Source: Methanobacteriota archaeon (GTDB lineage: Archaea; Halobacteriota; Methanosarcinia; Methanosarcinales; Methanosarcinaceae). From it: 24,253 bases of DNA. A program made the translations under genes and the position numbers. Shown here piece after piece: positions 14,318-22,207 of this stretch. The notes beneath the pieces were generated by a model that made no database searches, was not told the origin of the DNA, and was given only the letters and a program-made list of their open reading frames with translations. Position 1 is the stretch's first letter; each line of letters opens with the position of its first letter. Location of the stretch: positions 1 to 24,253 of the forward strand of contig JAEWQJ010000035.1 of NCBI GenBank assembly GCA_023399215.1, in the 5' to 3' direction.

Positions 14318-15418
14318 ATGACAACGATGAAAAAATTTAGCTCAATATTTGTTCTGGCTTTCATAGTTGTAGCCCTCTTTGCTTCAGGTTGCACGGAAAA
14401 AAACCTGAGTGCAGAACAAATTGCAGCCCAGATGATGGATAAAGAGAACAATACTCGAGATTATTCATATACAATGCACGTGACCTCTTACTTTGGAGGA
14501 GAAACCAAAGAATCAGAATCCAAAACTATGTCCAAAAAGCCTAATCTGCTTAAAAGTATTATCACAGAGCCCGGTAAAGAAAATCAAACCATAATCGTTT
14601 CAGATGGGAAAATTATGTGGAGTTACACCCCAGATACAAATATGGTCACAAAAATGAAAATTTCCAAGGCTTCTGAACTTACGAAAACTGATTATGCCAA
14701 TATCATAGATGATTTCCTGAACGATACTAATGTAACAGTACTTGGAGTTGAGAATGTAGATGGAAGAAAAACTTATCTGCTGGAAACAACTCCGAAAGAA
14801 AACGATGGAGAGTACATGTTTATATACAAAACAAAAATTTGGGTAGATCAGGAAACATGGATGCCTCTCAGGTATGAGACATATAATGACGATGGAAATC
14901 TAACCATGAAACTGGAAATCCAAGATCTTAAAGTTAACACAGGACTTCCAGATTCGGAATTTAAATTTGAGATCCCGGAAGGCGCAAAAATAGTAGACAT
15001 GGGGGAAATTAAGCTTCCTGAAAAATTGAGCCTTGAAGAAGCCAGAAAGGAAGCAAGTTTTAAGATCCTTACTCCGGAGTACCTTCCTGAAGGCTACGAG
15101 TTCAATAATTCAATGGTCTACAACAACAGCCAATTCTCCCCTGAAAACCAGAGTTTTGAAACCGTTGAAATTACGTACACAAAAGACGAAGCCTTTATAA
15201 GCCTCGCAGAAACCGTTTCTATGAACCAGTCATCCGATGATACAATTATGAATAAAGGTGAGGACATTCAGATTAATGGGATAGAAGGAAAATATCTTTC
15301 GATAGGGAAAACGAAACTTTTGACGTGGAAGTTAGGAGAGGTTAATCTAAATCTTTGCTCTTTCCTGGAAAAAGACGAAATGCTGAAAATCGCGGAATCA
15401 ATTTCAGAAGAGACATAA
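14318..15418 (+). CDS. LolA-like exported lipoprotein (paralogue)
   Basis: A 366-residue lipoprotein: signal peptide with lipobox FASGC (Cys at about 24 from ATG 14318), then a LolA-like beta domain with IMWSYTPDTNMVTKMKIS, KTYLLETTPKEND, KIWVDQETWMPLRYE and EFKFEIPEGAKIVDMG, and a C-terminal DUF4367-like domain (LTPEYLPEGYEFNNSMVY, then SLAETVSM and a final Leu/Ile-rich helix). ATG 14318 is preferred because GGAAG lies about nine bases upstream; 14309 and 14327 are also possible. Clear paralogue of the lipoprotein at 11124. Likely surface carrier or sensor; ligand unknown. Confidence 0.83.
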   Translation: MTTMKKFSSIFVLAFIVVALFASGCTEKNLSAEQIAAQMMDKENNTRDYSYTMHVTSYFGGETKESESKTMSKKPNLLKSIITEPGKENQTIIVSDGKIMWSYTPDTNMVTKMKISKASELTKTDYANIIDDFLNDTNVTVLGVENVDGRKTYLLETTPKENDGEYMFIYKTKIWVDQETWMPLRYETYNDDGNLTMKLEIQDLKVNTGLPDSEFKFEIPEGAKIVDMGEIKLPEKLSLEEARKEASFKILTPEYLPEGYEFNNSMVYNNSQFSPENQSFETVEITYTKDEAFISLAETVSMNQSSDDTIMNKGEDIQINGIEGKYLSIGKTKLLTWKLGEVNLNLCSFLEKDEMLKIAESISEET

Positions 15419-15435
15419 AACTTGTAATCCTAGAA

Positions 15436-15523
15436 AGTCAAAAGAAAATCAAATAAAAACCAAAATCAAATCAAATAAAAGTCAAAAGAAAATCAAATCA
15501 AACCAAAATCAAATCAAGAAGAG
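15436..15523. repeat. 44-bp tandem duplication, A-rich
   Basis: Two copies of a 44-base unit (15436-15479 and 15480-15523) made of smaller AAAATCAAATCAAA elements, in the gap between convergent genes. Probably replication slippage; no coding. Confidence 0.75.
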
Positions 15524-15557
15524 ATAAAAAGTGTTTAAAGCCCCGCCCGCAGGCGGG
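15524..15557 (-). terminator. Terminator of the S6e/IF2 operon
   Basis: CCCGCC (15542-15547) and GGCGGG (15552-15557) pair around a four-base loop, by far the most GC-rich hairpin nearby. Read on the minus strand it lies 10 bases after the rps6e stop and is followed by TTTAAACACTTTTTA. Confidence 0.6.
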
Positions 15558-15567
15558 AAACTTGAAT

Positions 15568-15987
15568 TTACTCTGCCGGAGCTTCTGCTGGGGCTTCTGC
15601 TGGGGCTTCGAGACCGAGAAGAGCTTTTATGGATTTGCTCCCATACTCAACGACTTTTGCATTGATCTGGACAATGTCATGAGCGACTTCCTTGCCGCGG
15701 ACCATCTTTCTCCTGCGCTGTCCTGGATGTTTAGGAGTATAGCCAACACCTACTGCCATCAGGATTCTCTGTCTCCTGGGACCTAGAAGGTCAGGTTTCA
15801 TAACAAACCCGCTGCCATCACAACCACCAGTTATCTTTACTTTGTAACCGGACAGGCCGAAAACAGCACCATCAACAACGTCGCCTATTGACTTTCCGAT
15901 TAATGCGTTTGCTTCAGCGTCTTTTACATCAATCTGGTAAGCACGCCCTTCCTTTGGGTCAGAAACTACAACTTTGAAATTAGCCAT
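15568..15987 (-). CDS. rps6e: Ribosomal protein S6e
   Basis: A 139-residue protein of the archaeal/eukaryotic small subunit. It has the family start ANFKVVVSDPKEGRAYQ, the central GGCDGSGFVMKPDL and the basic GPRRQRILMAVGVGYTPK followed by GQRRRKMVRG. ATG 15987 with GGAGG upstream is chosen; a longer frame adds 19 non-family residues. The C-terminus ends in a threefold APAE tract, an unusual acidic/alanine tail that may be lineage-specific. It is the last gene of the translation operon, 149 bases after infB. Confidence 0.95.
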   Translation of the reverse strand: MANFKVVVSDPKEGRAYQIDVKDAEANALIGKSIGDVVDGAVFGLSGYKVKITGGCDGSGFVMKPDLLGPRRQRILMAVGVGYTPKHPGQRRRKMVRGKEVAHDIVQINAKVVEYGSKSIKALLGLEAPAEAPAEAPAE

Positions 15988-16136
15988 GTGAAATCCTCCA
16001 ATATCAAATTTACTTTTAATAATTCCTTTGCCTTGCCTCTTCATCCGAGACTTTACTCGGATTTTCCTGGATCTTTACCTGAACCTTCCGTGCATTCTGA
16101 GCATAATTTCTGAATATAATTATGCACTTATAAGCA

Positions 16137-17912
16137 TTATTTTGCCCAGAAAGGATTATCTTTTCTTTTCAGGGAAAGAAAAATATCAAGAGTTTCCTTT
16201 TCATCGGTTGAAAGGGAATCATATATCTCGTGCTCAAGAACTTTGGCATGCCTCTCAGGCACATTGACATAGAGCACGTCCTCTTCTTTGATCTGCCTGC
16301 CTACGGTTGCACCTTCAATTGCCATTGCAACCTCTTTGCCTACTCCTGCAGACGGGATATTATCTCCCTCGATCTGCAGGCCTTTGATCTTGCCTACAAC
16401 GTTTCCGTTCTCAAGCATCACATCGGCATTTGTCCGCACGACTCCACCAAGCACTCTTATACCGACAACTGCGGGTTTACTCTGGCGGAATATGCAGCCA
16501 GGAAGGATTTTGAATTTTCCCGGACGGATTATTGTTTCGAAAATCTTCTTTTCAGCCTGTTCCTGCTGCTCTTTTACATATTTCTGGTAATCTTCAACCA
16601 GGCGGTAAATCACGTCACTTGTGAATACCTTCACAGTACTTTCCTGCAGGAAATCTCTGGCGTCAGGATGAACTTTGACATTGAAGCCTATAATCACCGA
16701 ATAGAGTGGGTCTTCAACCGTCGAAGCCTCAATTGCGTCCCGGTGTGAGATATCTCCTACTTCGGCTTTCCTGATGGGTACCTCATCTTTCTGGAACTCA
16801 TGGACAAGAGCCTCAAGAGAGCCGAGCGTATCGGCTTTGATCATAATTCCGACCGCACCAGTATCAATCCTGACCTCATCGATCTCGGATTTTATCTGGT
16901 CTACAATCTCGTCAAGAGTATCTTCGGTAGCAACCCTTATTGGAGAACCTGCAAGCGCACCTTCGAGCCCGGGAGCCGAAATCTTTACTCCAGCCGCAGC
17001 AGTGACCTTATTCACCTGCTTGAACTTGCTCTCATAACGCATCTCAGAAAGTTCCCTTGGCTTTAAGAGAGCACGGACCTTTGTCTGGATTGGTTTTCCT
17101 AGACTTCCGATAACAACAGTATCGCCCTTTTTCAGGGTGCCGTCATAGAGAATAACATCCAGGGTCGCACCAAGCCCTTTTTCTTCCTTGACCTCAAGCA
17201 CAGTGCCGACTCCGGGACCTTTGGCACTGTAATGCAGGTTTGCTTCAAGGAATTTCTGGGCCAGGCCAAGAAGTACCATCAGGACATCGGGAATTCCTTC
17301 GCCTGTCATAGCACTTACAGGCACTACACCCAGGGTTTTCTGGAAGTTTGTGACCCTGTCATACCGTTCTGCTTCAAAGCCCTGGTTGTATAATTCACCG
17401 ATTACCTCATAGAGCTTTGTCTCAAGCCGGGCCTGGACGTCTTCGGACTGTTTTTTGAAAGTGGCTGCAAAAGGCAGGTCTTTTTGCGAAACCCAGCCGC
17501 CAATCCTGTCAATCTTATTCGCAACAACAACAAAAGGAGTCTTGAACCGCTTTAAGATCTGCAGGCTTTCGTAGGTTTGAGGCTTGAAACCTTCGTTTAT
17601 ATCCACTACAACGATTGCAAGATCGGCAAGAGCGCCTCCCCTGCTCCTTAGTGTTGTAAAGGCATGATGTCCAGGTGTATCAATAAAGAGCAGCCCTGGC
17701 ACTATGAATCTATCCCGAAGCCTCGGGTCTCCAAGCTTGTTGATAATTACATCTATTGGGACTTCAGTTGCCCCGATATGCTGGGTGATAGCGCCGGCTT
17801 CTCCACTGACAATTGTAGTACCCCTGATCTTGTCCAGCAGAGTCGTTTTCCCGTGGTCGACGTGCCCCATCACGCAGACTATAGGAGTCCTCAAATTTTT
17901 CTTGTCGGCCAT
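16137..17912 (-). CDS. infB: Translation initiation factor aIF5B (IF-2 type)
   Basis: A 591-residue GTPase that promotes initiator tRNA placement and subunit joining. The G motifs are complete: G1 GHVDHGKTT (16-24), G2 in QHIGATEVP, G3 DTPGH, G4 NKID and G5 SAMTG. Then follow domain II (GVGTVLEVKEEKGLGATLD), domain III and domain IV ending near DIFLSLKRKDNPFWAK. This is the short archaeal form without the long N-terminal extension of bacterial and eukaryotic homologues. ATG 17912 with GAGGT upstream is chosen over ATG 17930, which lies before that ribosome site. It sits in the conserved archaeal cluster with rps6e and ndk. Confidence 0.97.
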   Translation of the reverse strand: MADKKNLRTPIVCVMGHVDHGKTTLLDKIRGTTIVSGEAGAITQHIGATEVPIDVIINKLGDPRLRDRFIVPGLLFIDTPGHHAFTTLRSRGGALADLAIVVVDINEGFKPQTYESLQILKRFKTPFVVVANKIDRIGGWVSQKDLPFAATFKKQSEDVQARLETKLYEVIGELYNQGFEAERYDRVTNFQKTLGVVPVSAMTGEGIPDVLMVLLGLAQKFLEANLHYSAKGPGVGTVLEVKEEKGLGATLDVILYDGTLKKGDTVVIGSLGKPIQTKVRALLKPRELSEMRYESKFKQVNKVTAAAGVKISAPGLEGALAGSPIRVATEDTLDEIVDQIKSEIDEVRIDTGAVGIMIKADTLGSLEALVHEFQKDEVPIRKAEVGDISHRDAIEASTVEDPLYSVIIGFNVKVHPDARDFLQESTVKVFTSDVIYRLVEDYQKYVKEQQEQAEKKIFETIIRPGKFKILPGCIFRQSKPAVVGIRVLGGVVRTNADVMLENGNVVGKIKGLQIEGDNIPSAGVGKEVAMAIEGATVGRQIKEEDVLYVNVPERHAKVLEHEIYDSLSTDEKETLDIFLSLKRKDNPFWAK

Positions 17913-18066
17913 ATGCAAAACCTCTCTCATTCCCGCGTCTTATTTGCTGCAGGTCCAGAAGGGTCCGGGTTTACCCTGACGGACCCATATTGCAGGTCGG
18001 ATAAACAAAGGCCCTGAATCGTGTCCTGAAGTTTCAGGAACGCGAAAAGGCTTTGATGCACCTGCT
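17913..18066 (-). other. Structured spacer between ndk and infB
   Basis: The spacer is 154 bases, GC-richer than other gaps. GGGTCC (17961-17966) pairs with GGACCC (17981-17986), with an inner GGG/CCC pairing, and TCCTGAA pairs with TTCAGGA around 18024-18039. It may act as an internal processing or attenuation site; no reading frame of interest. Confidence 0.4.
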
Positions 18067-18516
18067 TTATTCGTACAGACAGACCTCGTCGATCCTGGAA
18101 TAGTTCCCGATTTCGGAGTCCTTAAAGTGAATTGCAATTTCCCTTGCAGCAGCTTCTGGGGAATCGGAAGCATGAACTACATTTCTGCCTACGTCCAGAG
18201 CAAAATCCCCACGAATTGTTCCGGGAGCTGCATCTACAGGATTTGTAGCCCCATTTATAGCCCTCATGGCCCTAATTGCATCTTTTCCTTCAACTACCAT
18301 TGAGACTGAAGGACCCGATGTTATGAATCCGACAAGGCCGGGGAAGAAAGGCTTGGCTGCATGTTCACCGTAATGCTCTTTTGCAGTGGCTTCACTGATG
18401 ACGTTCATTCTGAGGGCAACGATTTTCAGGCCCCGCTTCTCGATTCTGGAAATTATTTCCCCTACCAGCCCGCGCTGGACTCCGTCAGGCTTTACCATAA
18501 CGTATGTCTGTTCCAT
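18067..18516 (-). CDS. ndk: Nucleoside diphosphate kinase
   Basis: A 149-residue enzyme that transfers phosphate between nucleoside tri- and diphosphates through a phosphohistidine. The start EQTYVMVKPDGVQRG, the central GSGP-like ITSGPSVSMVVEG and the active-site NVVHASDSPE (His 115) are all present. ATG 18516 with AAGGTG upstream. It lies 40 bases after rpl24e in the translation operon, a conserved archaeal placement. Confidence 0.97.
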   Translation of the reverse strand: MEQTYVMVKPDGVQRGLVGEIISRIEKRGLKIVALRMNVISEATAKEHYGEHAAKPFFPGLVGFITSGPSVSMVVEGKDAIRAMRAINGATNPVDAAPGTIRGDFALDVGRNVVHASDSPEAAAREIAIHFKDSEIGNYSRIDEVCLYE

Positions 18517-18556
18517 GTGCACACCTTAATAATCCGAACAAATAAACGGACAATTC

Positions 18557-18745
18557 TTATGCTTTCTTCAACTGGATTTTACCTTTTTCAGTCCATTCGG
18601 TACGCCTTGGAAGCCTACCCAGATTGAAGTTATTCATACACTTGGAAGAGTGCATGTAGTAGGTAGAACCGTCTTTCTTGACGTAGAGTTTACCAGTTCC
18701 GGGCTCCAGCATCTTCCCGCAGAAATAGCATTTTCTCTGTTCCAT
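18557..18745 (-). CDS. rpl24e: Ribosomal protein L24e, with His in the zinc site
   Basis: A 62-residue large-subunit protein with the family pattern CYFCGKMLEPGTGKLYVKKD and NLGRLPRRTEWT. The zinc knuckle usually has four cysteines, C-x2-C and C-x3-C; here it reads C6, C9, H32 and C36 (YYMHSSKC), so one ligand is His. Zinc binding could persist as a C3H site. It lies 15 bases after rps28e, clearly in the same transcript. Confidence 0.95.
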   Translation of the reverse strand: MEQRKCYFCGKMLEPGTGKLYVKKDGSTYYMHSSKCMNNFNLGRLPRRTEWTEKGKIQLKKA

Positions 18746-18760
18746 TATCTCACCGCTTTC

Positions 18761-18982
18761 TTATCTGGTGGTCAGTTTCTTTGCTTCTCTTGAGGTTTCA
18801 AGAAGCATCAGGATGTCACCTACGCGGACCGGGCCCACGCAGTTTCTTGTAATAACACGGCCTTTATCCCTGCCTTCCAGAACCCTGCACTGGATCTGGC
18901 TGGCTTCACCATGCATACCTGTATTCCCGATAACGTCAATAACCTCAGCAGCAAAGCCGCCGGTTATATTTTCATCAGCCAT
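18761..18982 (-). CDS. rps28e: Ribosomal protein S28e
   Basis: A 73-residue small-subunit protein with AAEVIDVIGNTGMHGE, an OB-fold strand QCRVLEGRDKGR and the family end GDILMLLETSREAKKL. ATG 18982 is chosen because GAGGTG lies directly upstream; the frame's earlier GTG is part of that site. It lies 24 bases after rpl7ae. Confidence 0.96.
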   Translation of the reverse strand: MADENITGGFAAEVIDVIGNTGMHGEASQIQCRVLEGRDKGRVITRNCVGPVRVGDILMLLETSREAKKLTTR

Positions 18983-19006
18983 AATTAGCACCTCATGTTA
19001 TCAGGA

Positions 19007-19369
19007 TTATTTAAGGGCTTCAAGTTTCTGGGCAATGTCCTGGATCATTTCACCTGCTTTTCCTGCATCTACGATTGCGACAGTTGCGCAGGACACACCA
19101 AGCCCACTGGCTGCACCGAGTTCCTTCTGGTTTTTGATGAAGATGTAAGGTGCTTTCTTTTCCTCAGAAAGTGGAGCGATGTGAGCAACAATCTCGGTAG
19201 GCTCGATATCTTCTGCGATCAGGACGAGCTTTGCATTGCCTCTTTCGATTGCTTTTGTGGCTTCGTTGGTACCCTTTTTAATCTTTCCAGTATCTCTGGC
19301 AAGCTCCAGGGCTTCAAGTGCTTTGTTTGTAAGTTCTTCTGGAACGTCGAATTTAGCTAATTGTGCCAT
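19007..19369 (-). CDS. rpl7ae: Ribosomal protein L7Ae
   Basis: A 120-residue kink-turn-binding protein that in archaea serves the ribosome, box C/D and H/ACA RNPs and RNase P. Family motifs: IKKGTNEATKAIERG, LVLIAEDIEPTEIVAHI and the loop GAASGLGVSCATVAI. ATG 19369 with AAGGAG upstream; upstream codons are not conserved. It is the first gene of the minus-strand operon L7Ae-S28e-L24e-NDK-aIF5B-S6e. Confidence 0.97.
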   Translation of the reverse strand: MAQLAKFDVPEELTNKALEALELARDTGKIKKGTNEATKAIERGNAKLVLIAEDIEPTEIVAHIAPLSEEKKAPYIFIKNQKELGAASGLGVSCATVAIVDAGKAGEMIQDIAQKLEALK

Positions 19370-19385
19370 ATAATATTCTCCTTCG

Positions 19386-19406
19386 AAATTGCGAGTATCG
19401 CAATTT
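19386..19406 (-). promoter_or_regulatory. Hairpin in the rpl7ae leader
   Basis: On the minus strand AAATTGCGA and TCGCAATTT form a perfect nine-base stem with loop TAC, ending five bases before the AAGGAG. A UGAUGA sequence, the core of a box C, lies directly 5' of it. Autoregulation of archaeal L7Ae through a leader kink-turn is known, but a proper CUGA partner is not seen here, so this is only suggestive. Confidence 0.4.
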
Positions 19407-19625
19407 TTCATCAATCATAGGTTTTTTAACACACATCTGTCAACATTGAAATCAAATCTTAAATCGAAACCATATAGACTTCAATGCGGAGAGTAAATGA
19501 GTTGAAATATAGATACTGCTAGCTAAATGCTGCAGATCGAACCTTACAAGTACATGATCACCTATAAACTTTCTGCTTGAAAACATGAGTCATAGACCAA
19601 AAGCAGAAGTAGATTAATAAGAAAT

Positions 19626-19640
19626 TCATATATATAAGGC
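19626..19640 (+). promoter_or_regulatory. TATA promoter of the radical SAM gene
   Basis: TCATATATATAAGG is a strong TATA box about 50 bases before ATG 19679, giving a leader of about 25 bases. Confidence 0.5.
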
Positions 19641-19678
19641 TATTTTCAATTTCAGGATAATAAATGAACTAATACGTC

Positions 19679-20326
19679 ATGGTTATAAGGAATGTAAGAA
19701 ATTTTGATCTCATGGACACAATTTACTATGAAGCTCATAAAAATCTCTATATTAATCTTACAAACCGCTGCAGTGCAGACTGCGTCTTTTGCATCCGTAA
19801 TTTTGCAGACGGGGTTTACGGATATGACCTGAGACTTTCAAGAGAACCGACAACAGAAGAAGTTATCGGAGCTCTTGAAGGACTGGACCTTTCAAAATAC
19901 AGAGAAATCGTATTCACAGGCCTTGGAGAGCCAACAATCAGGTTCGATTTGGTGCTAGCAGTAACCCGCTGGCTGAAAAGTCGGAATATTCGAGTCAGGC
20001 TAGATACCAATGGACAGGCAGCCCTGATAAATCCGGGAAGAGATGTAGTCTCAGAACTGAAAAACGCAGGGTTAGACTCTGTTTCCGTAAGCCTGAATGC
20101 CGAGTCAGAAGAAAAGTATAACAAACTCTGCAGACCTATCCATAAAAATGCTTATTCTGCAGTACTTGATTTTGTTAAGGAAGCAAAGAAGTCAGGAATC
20201 AGTACAAGGGTTACAGTAGTTAATATACCCGAAATTGACCTGGAAAAATGTAGAAAGCTTGCAGAGGAACTTGATTCGAGCTTCCACATAAGGACTTTAT
20301 CCGAAGCTGCAAGCAAAGAAATCTGA
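19679..20326 (+). CDS. TatD-associated radical SAM protein
   Basis: A 215-residue radical S-adenosylmethionine enzyme. The 4Fe-4S ligands are C31-x3-C35-x2-C38 in NRCSADCVFCIR, followed by the SAM-binding stretch VFTGLGEPTIRFD, RVRLDTNGQA and SVSLNAESEEKY. The compact size and the start YYEAHKNLYINLTNRCSADC fit the TatD-family-associated radical SAM subgroup, whose substrate is unknown. No clear ribosome site precedes ATG 19679, consistent with a short leader; M12 (19712) is an alternative start. It is divergent from rpl7ae and stands alone here, with no tatD gene visible. Confidence 0.88.
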   Translation: MVIRNVRNFDLMDTIYYEAHKNLYINLTNRCSADCVFCIRNFADGVYGYDLRLSREPTTEEVIGALEGLDLSKYREIVFTGLGEPTIRFDLVLAVTRWLKSRNIRVRLDTNGQAALINPGRDVVSELKNAGLDSVSVSLNAESEEKYNKLCRPIHKNAYSAVLDFVKEAKKSGISTRVTVVNIPEIDLEKCRKLAEELDSSFHIRTLSEAASKEI

Positions 20327-20363
20327 TAACTGTTAAAAGTTAAAATACTTAGGAAATCATAAC

Positions 20364-20392
20364 CTATAAATTTAAACTTAATAAATTTATAG
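20364..20392 (+). terminator. AT-rich inverted repeat, possible terminator
   Basis: CTATAAATTTA and TAAATTTATAG are perfect reverse complements around a seven-base loop, 38 bases after the radical SAM stop. There is no long T-run, so terminator function is uncertain. Confidence 0.35.
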
Positions 20393-20525
20393 TCACCACT
20401 TTAAATAATGAGACATTTATTCATTACATTGCGTAGGGGTCACGAATAACCCGTCCTTCACAGGCTGTCCGACAATTATTGCTAGTGCACCGATTCCAAA
20501 GTATGTCCGAAATGAACTTTTTGAA

Positions 20526-20594
20526 AACCACGGAAATCACGGAAGACACGGAAATAAGTAGTAAATGCATGGTTTTTCCGTGCTTTCCGTGGTT
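20526..20594. repeat. CACGGAA hairpin element
   Basis: The left arm 20526-20544 (AACCACGGAAATCACGGAA) and right arm 20576-20594 are reverse complements at 18 of 19 positions, with a 31-base loop containing another ACACGGAA. CACGGAA motifs repeat at 7-10-base steps. It looks like a small dispersed intergenic repeat able to fold into a long hairpin. Confidence 0.7.
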
Positions 20595-20765
20595 GTAATA
20601 TTCCAGATCGAATCGCTCTGCAACTGACTGTTTTTCCGTGTTACATAATTCTATGCGACTTTAAAAAATACTTGCGTTATAAGCTGTAATTATTTTCTTA
20701 TTATGTATTTATTTGAGAGTCGGTACACTAGTTTCCTTCTACCTGACCTTTAACCAAGCTTTTTC

Positions 20766-21104
20766 TTACACGCGTTTGCATCCATCTATGAAGCGTGTTA
20801 TTTCACGGTCTGCAGTTTCGCAGTTGATGAAAACGGGTTTTCTTGTAATTGTTAAAGTAAGATTAGACTTTCCATCCCATTCAAAACTTCCGGTAATTCC
20901 TCTTCCCGAAAGTTCTCCTTTGTTTCCAGGTGGAACGTCGATGCCGTAGTTCTGAAGATTTGTTTTCAGACACTCAAAAGTATCAGGTGTAACACCTGAT
21001 ATCGTTACAGGCTCGCAACTTCTACTCCCTAGCTGTGCCTGTGCAGATCCGATTGAAAAAACCAAGCATATTAATAGTAACAAAGCTACCAATCTAATTT
21101 TCAT
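20766..21104 (-). CDS. Small secreted protein of unknown function
   Basis: A 112-residue protein with a textbook signal peptide (residues 1-23, hydrophobic LLLLICLVFS, ending AQA). The mature part is beta-rich and has four cysteines (RSCEP, FECLK, INCET, DGCKR), enough for two disulfides. GGGGGG lies 7-12 bases before ATG 21104. No family recognised. It stands alone between long gene-free stretches and is convergent with the radical SAM gene. Confidence 0.72.
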   Translation of the reverse strand: MKIRLVALLLLICLVFSIGSAQAQLGSRSCEPVTISGVTPDTFECLKTNLQNYGIDVPPGNKGELSGRGITGSFEWDGKSNLTLTITRKPVFINCETADREITRFIDGCKRV

Positions 21105-21611
21105 TCTTTACCCCCCAATTACAAACTTGGCTATTAAATTCGTTGGCTCTTAAATTCGGCTGAATACAAGTATGCAGTTAAATAAAAAAATTAAGATCAG
21201 AAATTAAATACAGATTATTAATATAAATTAAAGAATATATATCGGCTTATAAATAGTTAATCTCTACTAACTATAAGATCCAGTATAATTTCCAGAATCG
21301 TCTAGAATTTGAAGAACATCTATCTGCTTTTGAATACAAATTCAGATCTGCTTTTCTATGAGAGGAACATACCAAAGTTATTATATACATTTTTCAGGGC
21401 ATTCCAAACCAGGATTTTCCATCTGAAATATTCTGCGTGCTCCTTGAATAAGTTAAAAATCACAAATCTACAAACACACTTGAGAAGTGTCATCATGTAT
21501 AAAGTAGGACTTATGCAGTTTAACTGAAGAATTAACAGCATCAGGTCGTTAACTGTCTAAAACGCGCCTTTAATCCACAGTCTTTGATGTAATTGATTTT
21601 GTACCTCAAGT

Positions 21612-21679
21612 GCTTACAGTTCTGTAAAGCTTATAGTTCTGTAAAGCTTATAGTTCTATAAAGCTTACAGTTCTATAAG
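21612..21679. repeat. 17-bp tandem repeat, four copies
   Basis: Four head-to-tail copies of GCTTAYAGTTCTRTAAA at 21612, 21629, 21646 and 21663, differing only at C/T and G/A positions. Confidence 0.85.
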
Positions 21680-21778
21680 GAAATTTCATCTGCACAGATC
21701 GATGCTTAAAATGATTTTCAAGAGAAATTTATCCGTCTGGAAGCAGCCAGCACTTCTTTACTGATTTTATTAATTAGT

Positions 21779-21830
21779 GAGTCAATTAAATTACTTCACT
21801 CTTAGAGTCAATTAAATTACTTCACTCTTA
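21779..21830. repeat. 26-bp perfect tandem duplication
   Basis: The 26-base unit starting GAGTCAATTAAATTAC and ending CACTCTTA occurs twice without change (21779-21804, 21805-21830). The second copy runs into a TATATACAG sequence that may be the gatE TATA box. The GAGT/ACTC ends let each unit fold on itself. Confidence 0.85.
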
Positions 21831-21882
21831 TATACAGAGATACCTTTATACATTTTATAATGCCTTTTACATTCAATTTCCT

Positions 21883-21959
21883 ACTCAACAATTACTCCAC
21901 AATTACTCAACAAATGCTCAACAAGTGCTCAACAATTGTTCAACAATTGCTCAATATAA
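21883..21959. repeat. 11-bp tandem repeat, about seven copies
   Basis: Consecutive 11-base units of the form RCTCAACAATT from 21883 to 21959, the last one degenerate. Units are in register without spacers, so this is a slippage-type array and not a CRISPR. Confidence 0.8.
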
Positions 21960-22207
21960 ATTGAAAATTGCAGTGCAGCACCTAAAAAAGCTAAGAAAGG
22001 AATCGGGCGCAAAAAGGTTATAAAAGAAGAGAGGAAGTAATTAGCCGAAGAGCTTAAAACTGAAGGGAGAACAAAAGAGCTGGATTTGAAAGATAGGACT
22101 TGAAAGAGAATTAAAAAGGGCTGAAGGGAAAATAAAGAAAGTTTAAGGGAATTCAAGTAAAATTAAAGAGAATTTAAGGCGCTTCCTGCTTAGATTCGGG
22201 TGAAAAT

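Larger units (their letters stand above)
20327..20765. other. Gene-free region with two inverted repeats
   Basis: Between the radical SAM gene and a convergent small secreted-protein gene. It holds the AT-rich inverted repeat at 20364 and the CCACGGAA-type hairpin element at 20526 (both listed), and one further TTTTTCCGTG copy near 20630. No gene was recognised. Confidence 0.6.
21105..22207. other. 1.1-kb gene-free region upstream of gatE
   Basis: No convincing gene is seen; a 72-codon plus frame at 21309 lacks a ribosome site and family character. The right half carries three separate tandem arrays (units of 17, 26 and 11 bases) and then a purine-rich stretch from about 21960 to 22190, which probably forms the long leader of gatE. 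A TATA-like CTTATATACAG lies at about 21827-21837. Confidence 0.6.

Noticed and set aside
16230..18017. Several plus-strand open frames opposite infB
   Set aside because: They are shadows of a fully conserved GTPase on the minus strand and show no family motifs or ribosome sites.
21309..21527. 72-codon plus-strand frame in the gap before gatE
   Set aside because: No ribosome site, no domain character, and a minus frame of similar length overlaps it; typical of chance frames in AT-rich DNA.
21883..21959. Possible CRISPR-like array
   Set aside because: Units are contiguous 11-mers without spacers and no cas genes are present; simple tandem repeat.
21961..22023. Twenty-codon leader peptide (TTG start) before gatE
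   Set aside because: TTG without a ribosome site and no attenuation structure following; too short to support.
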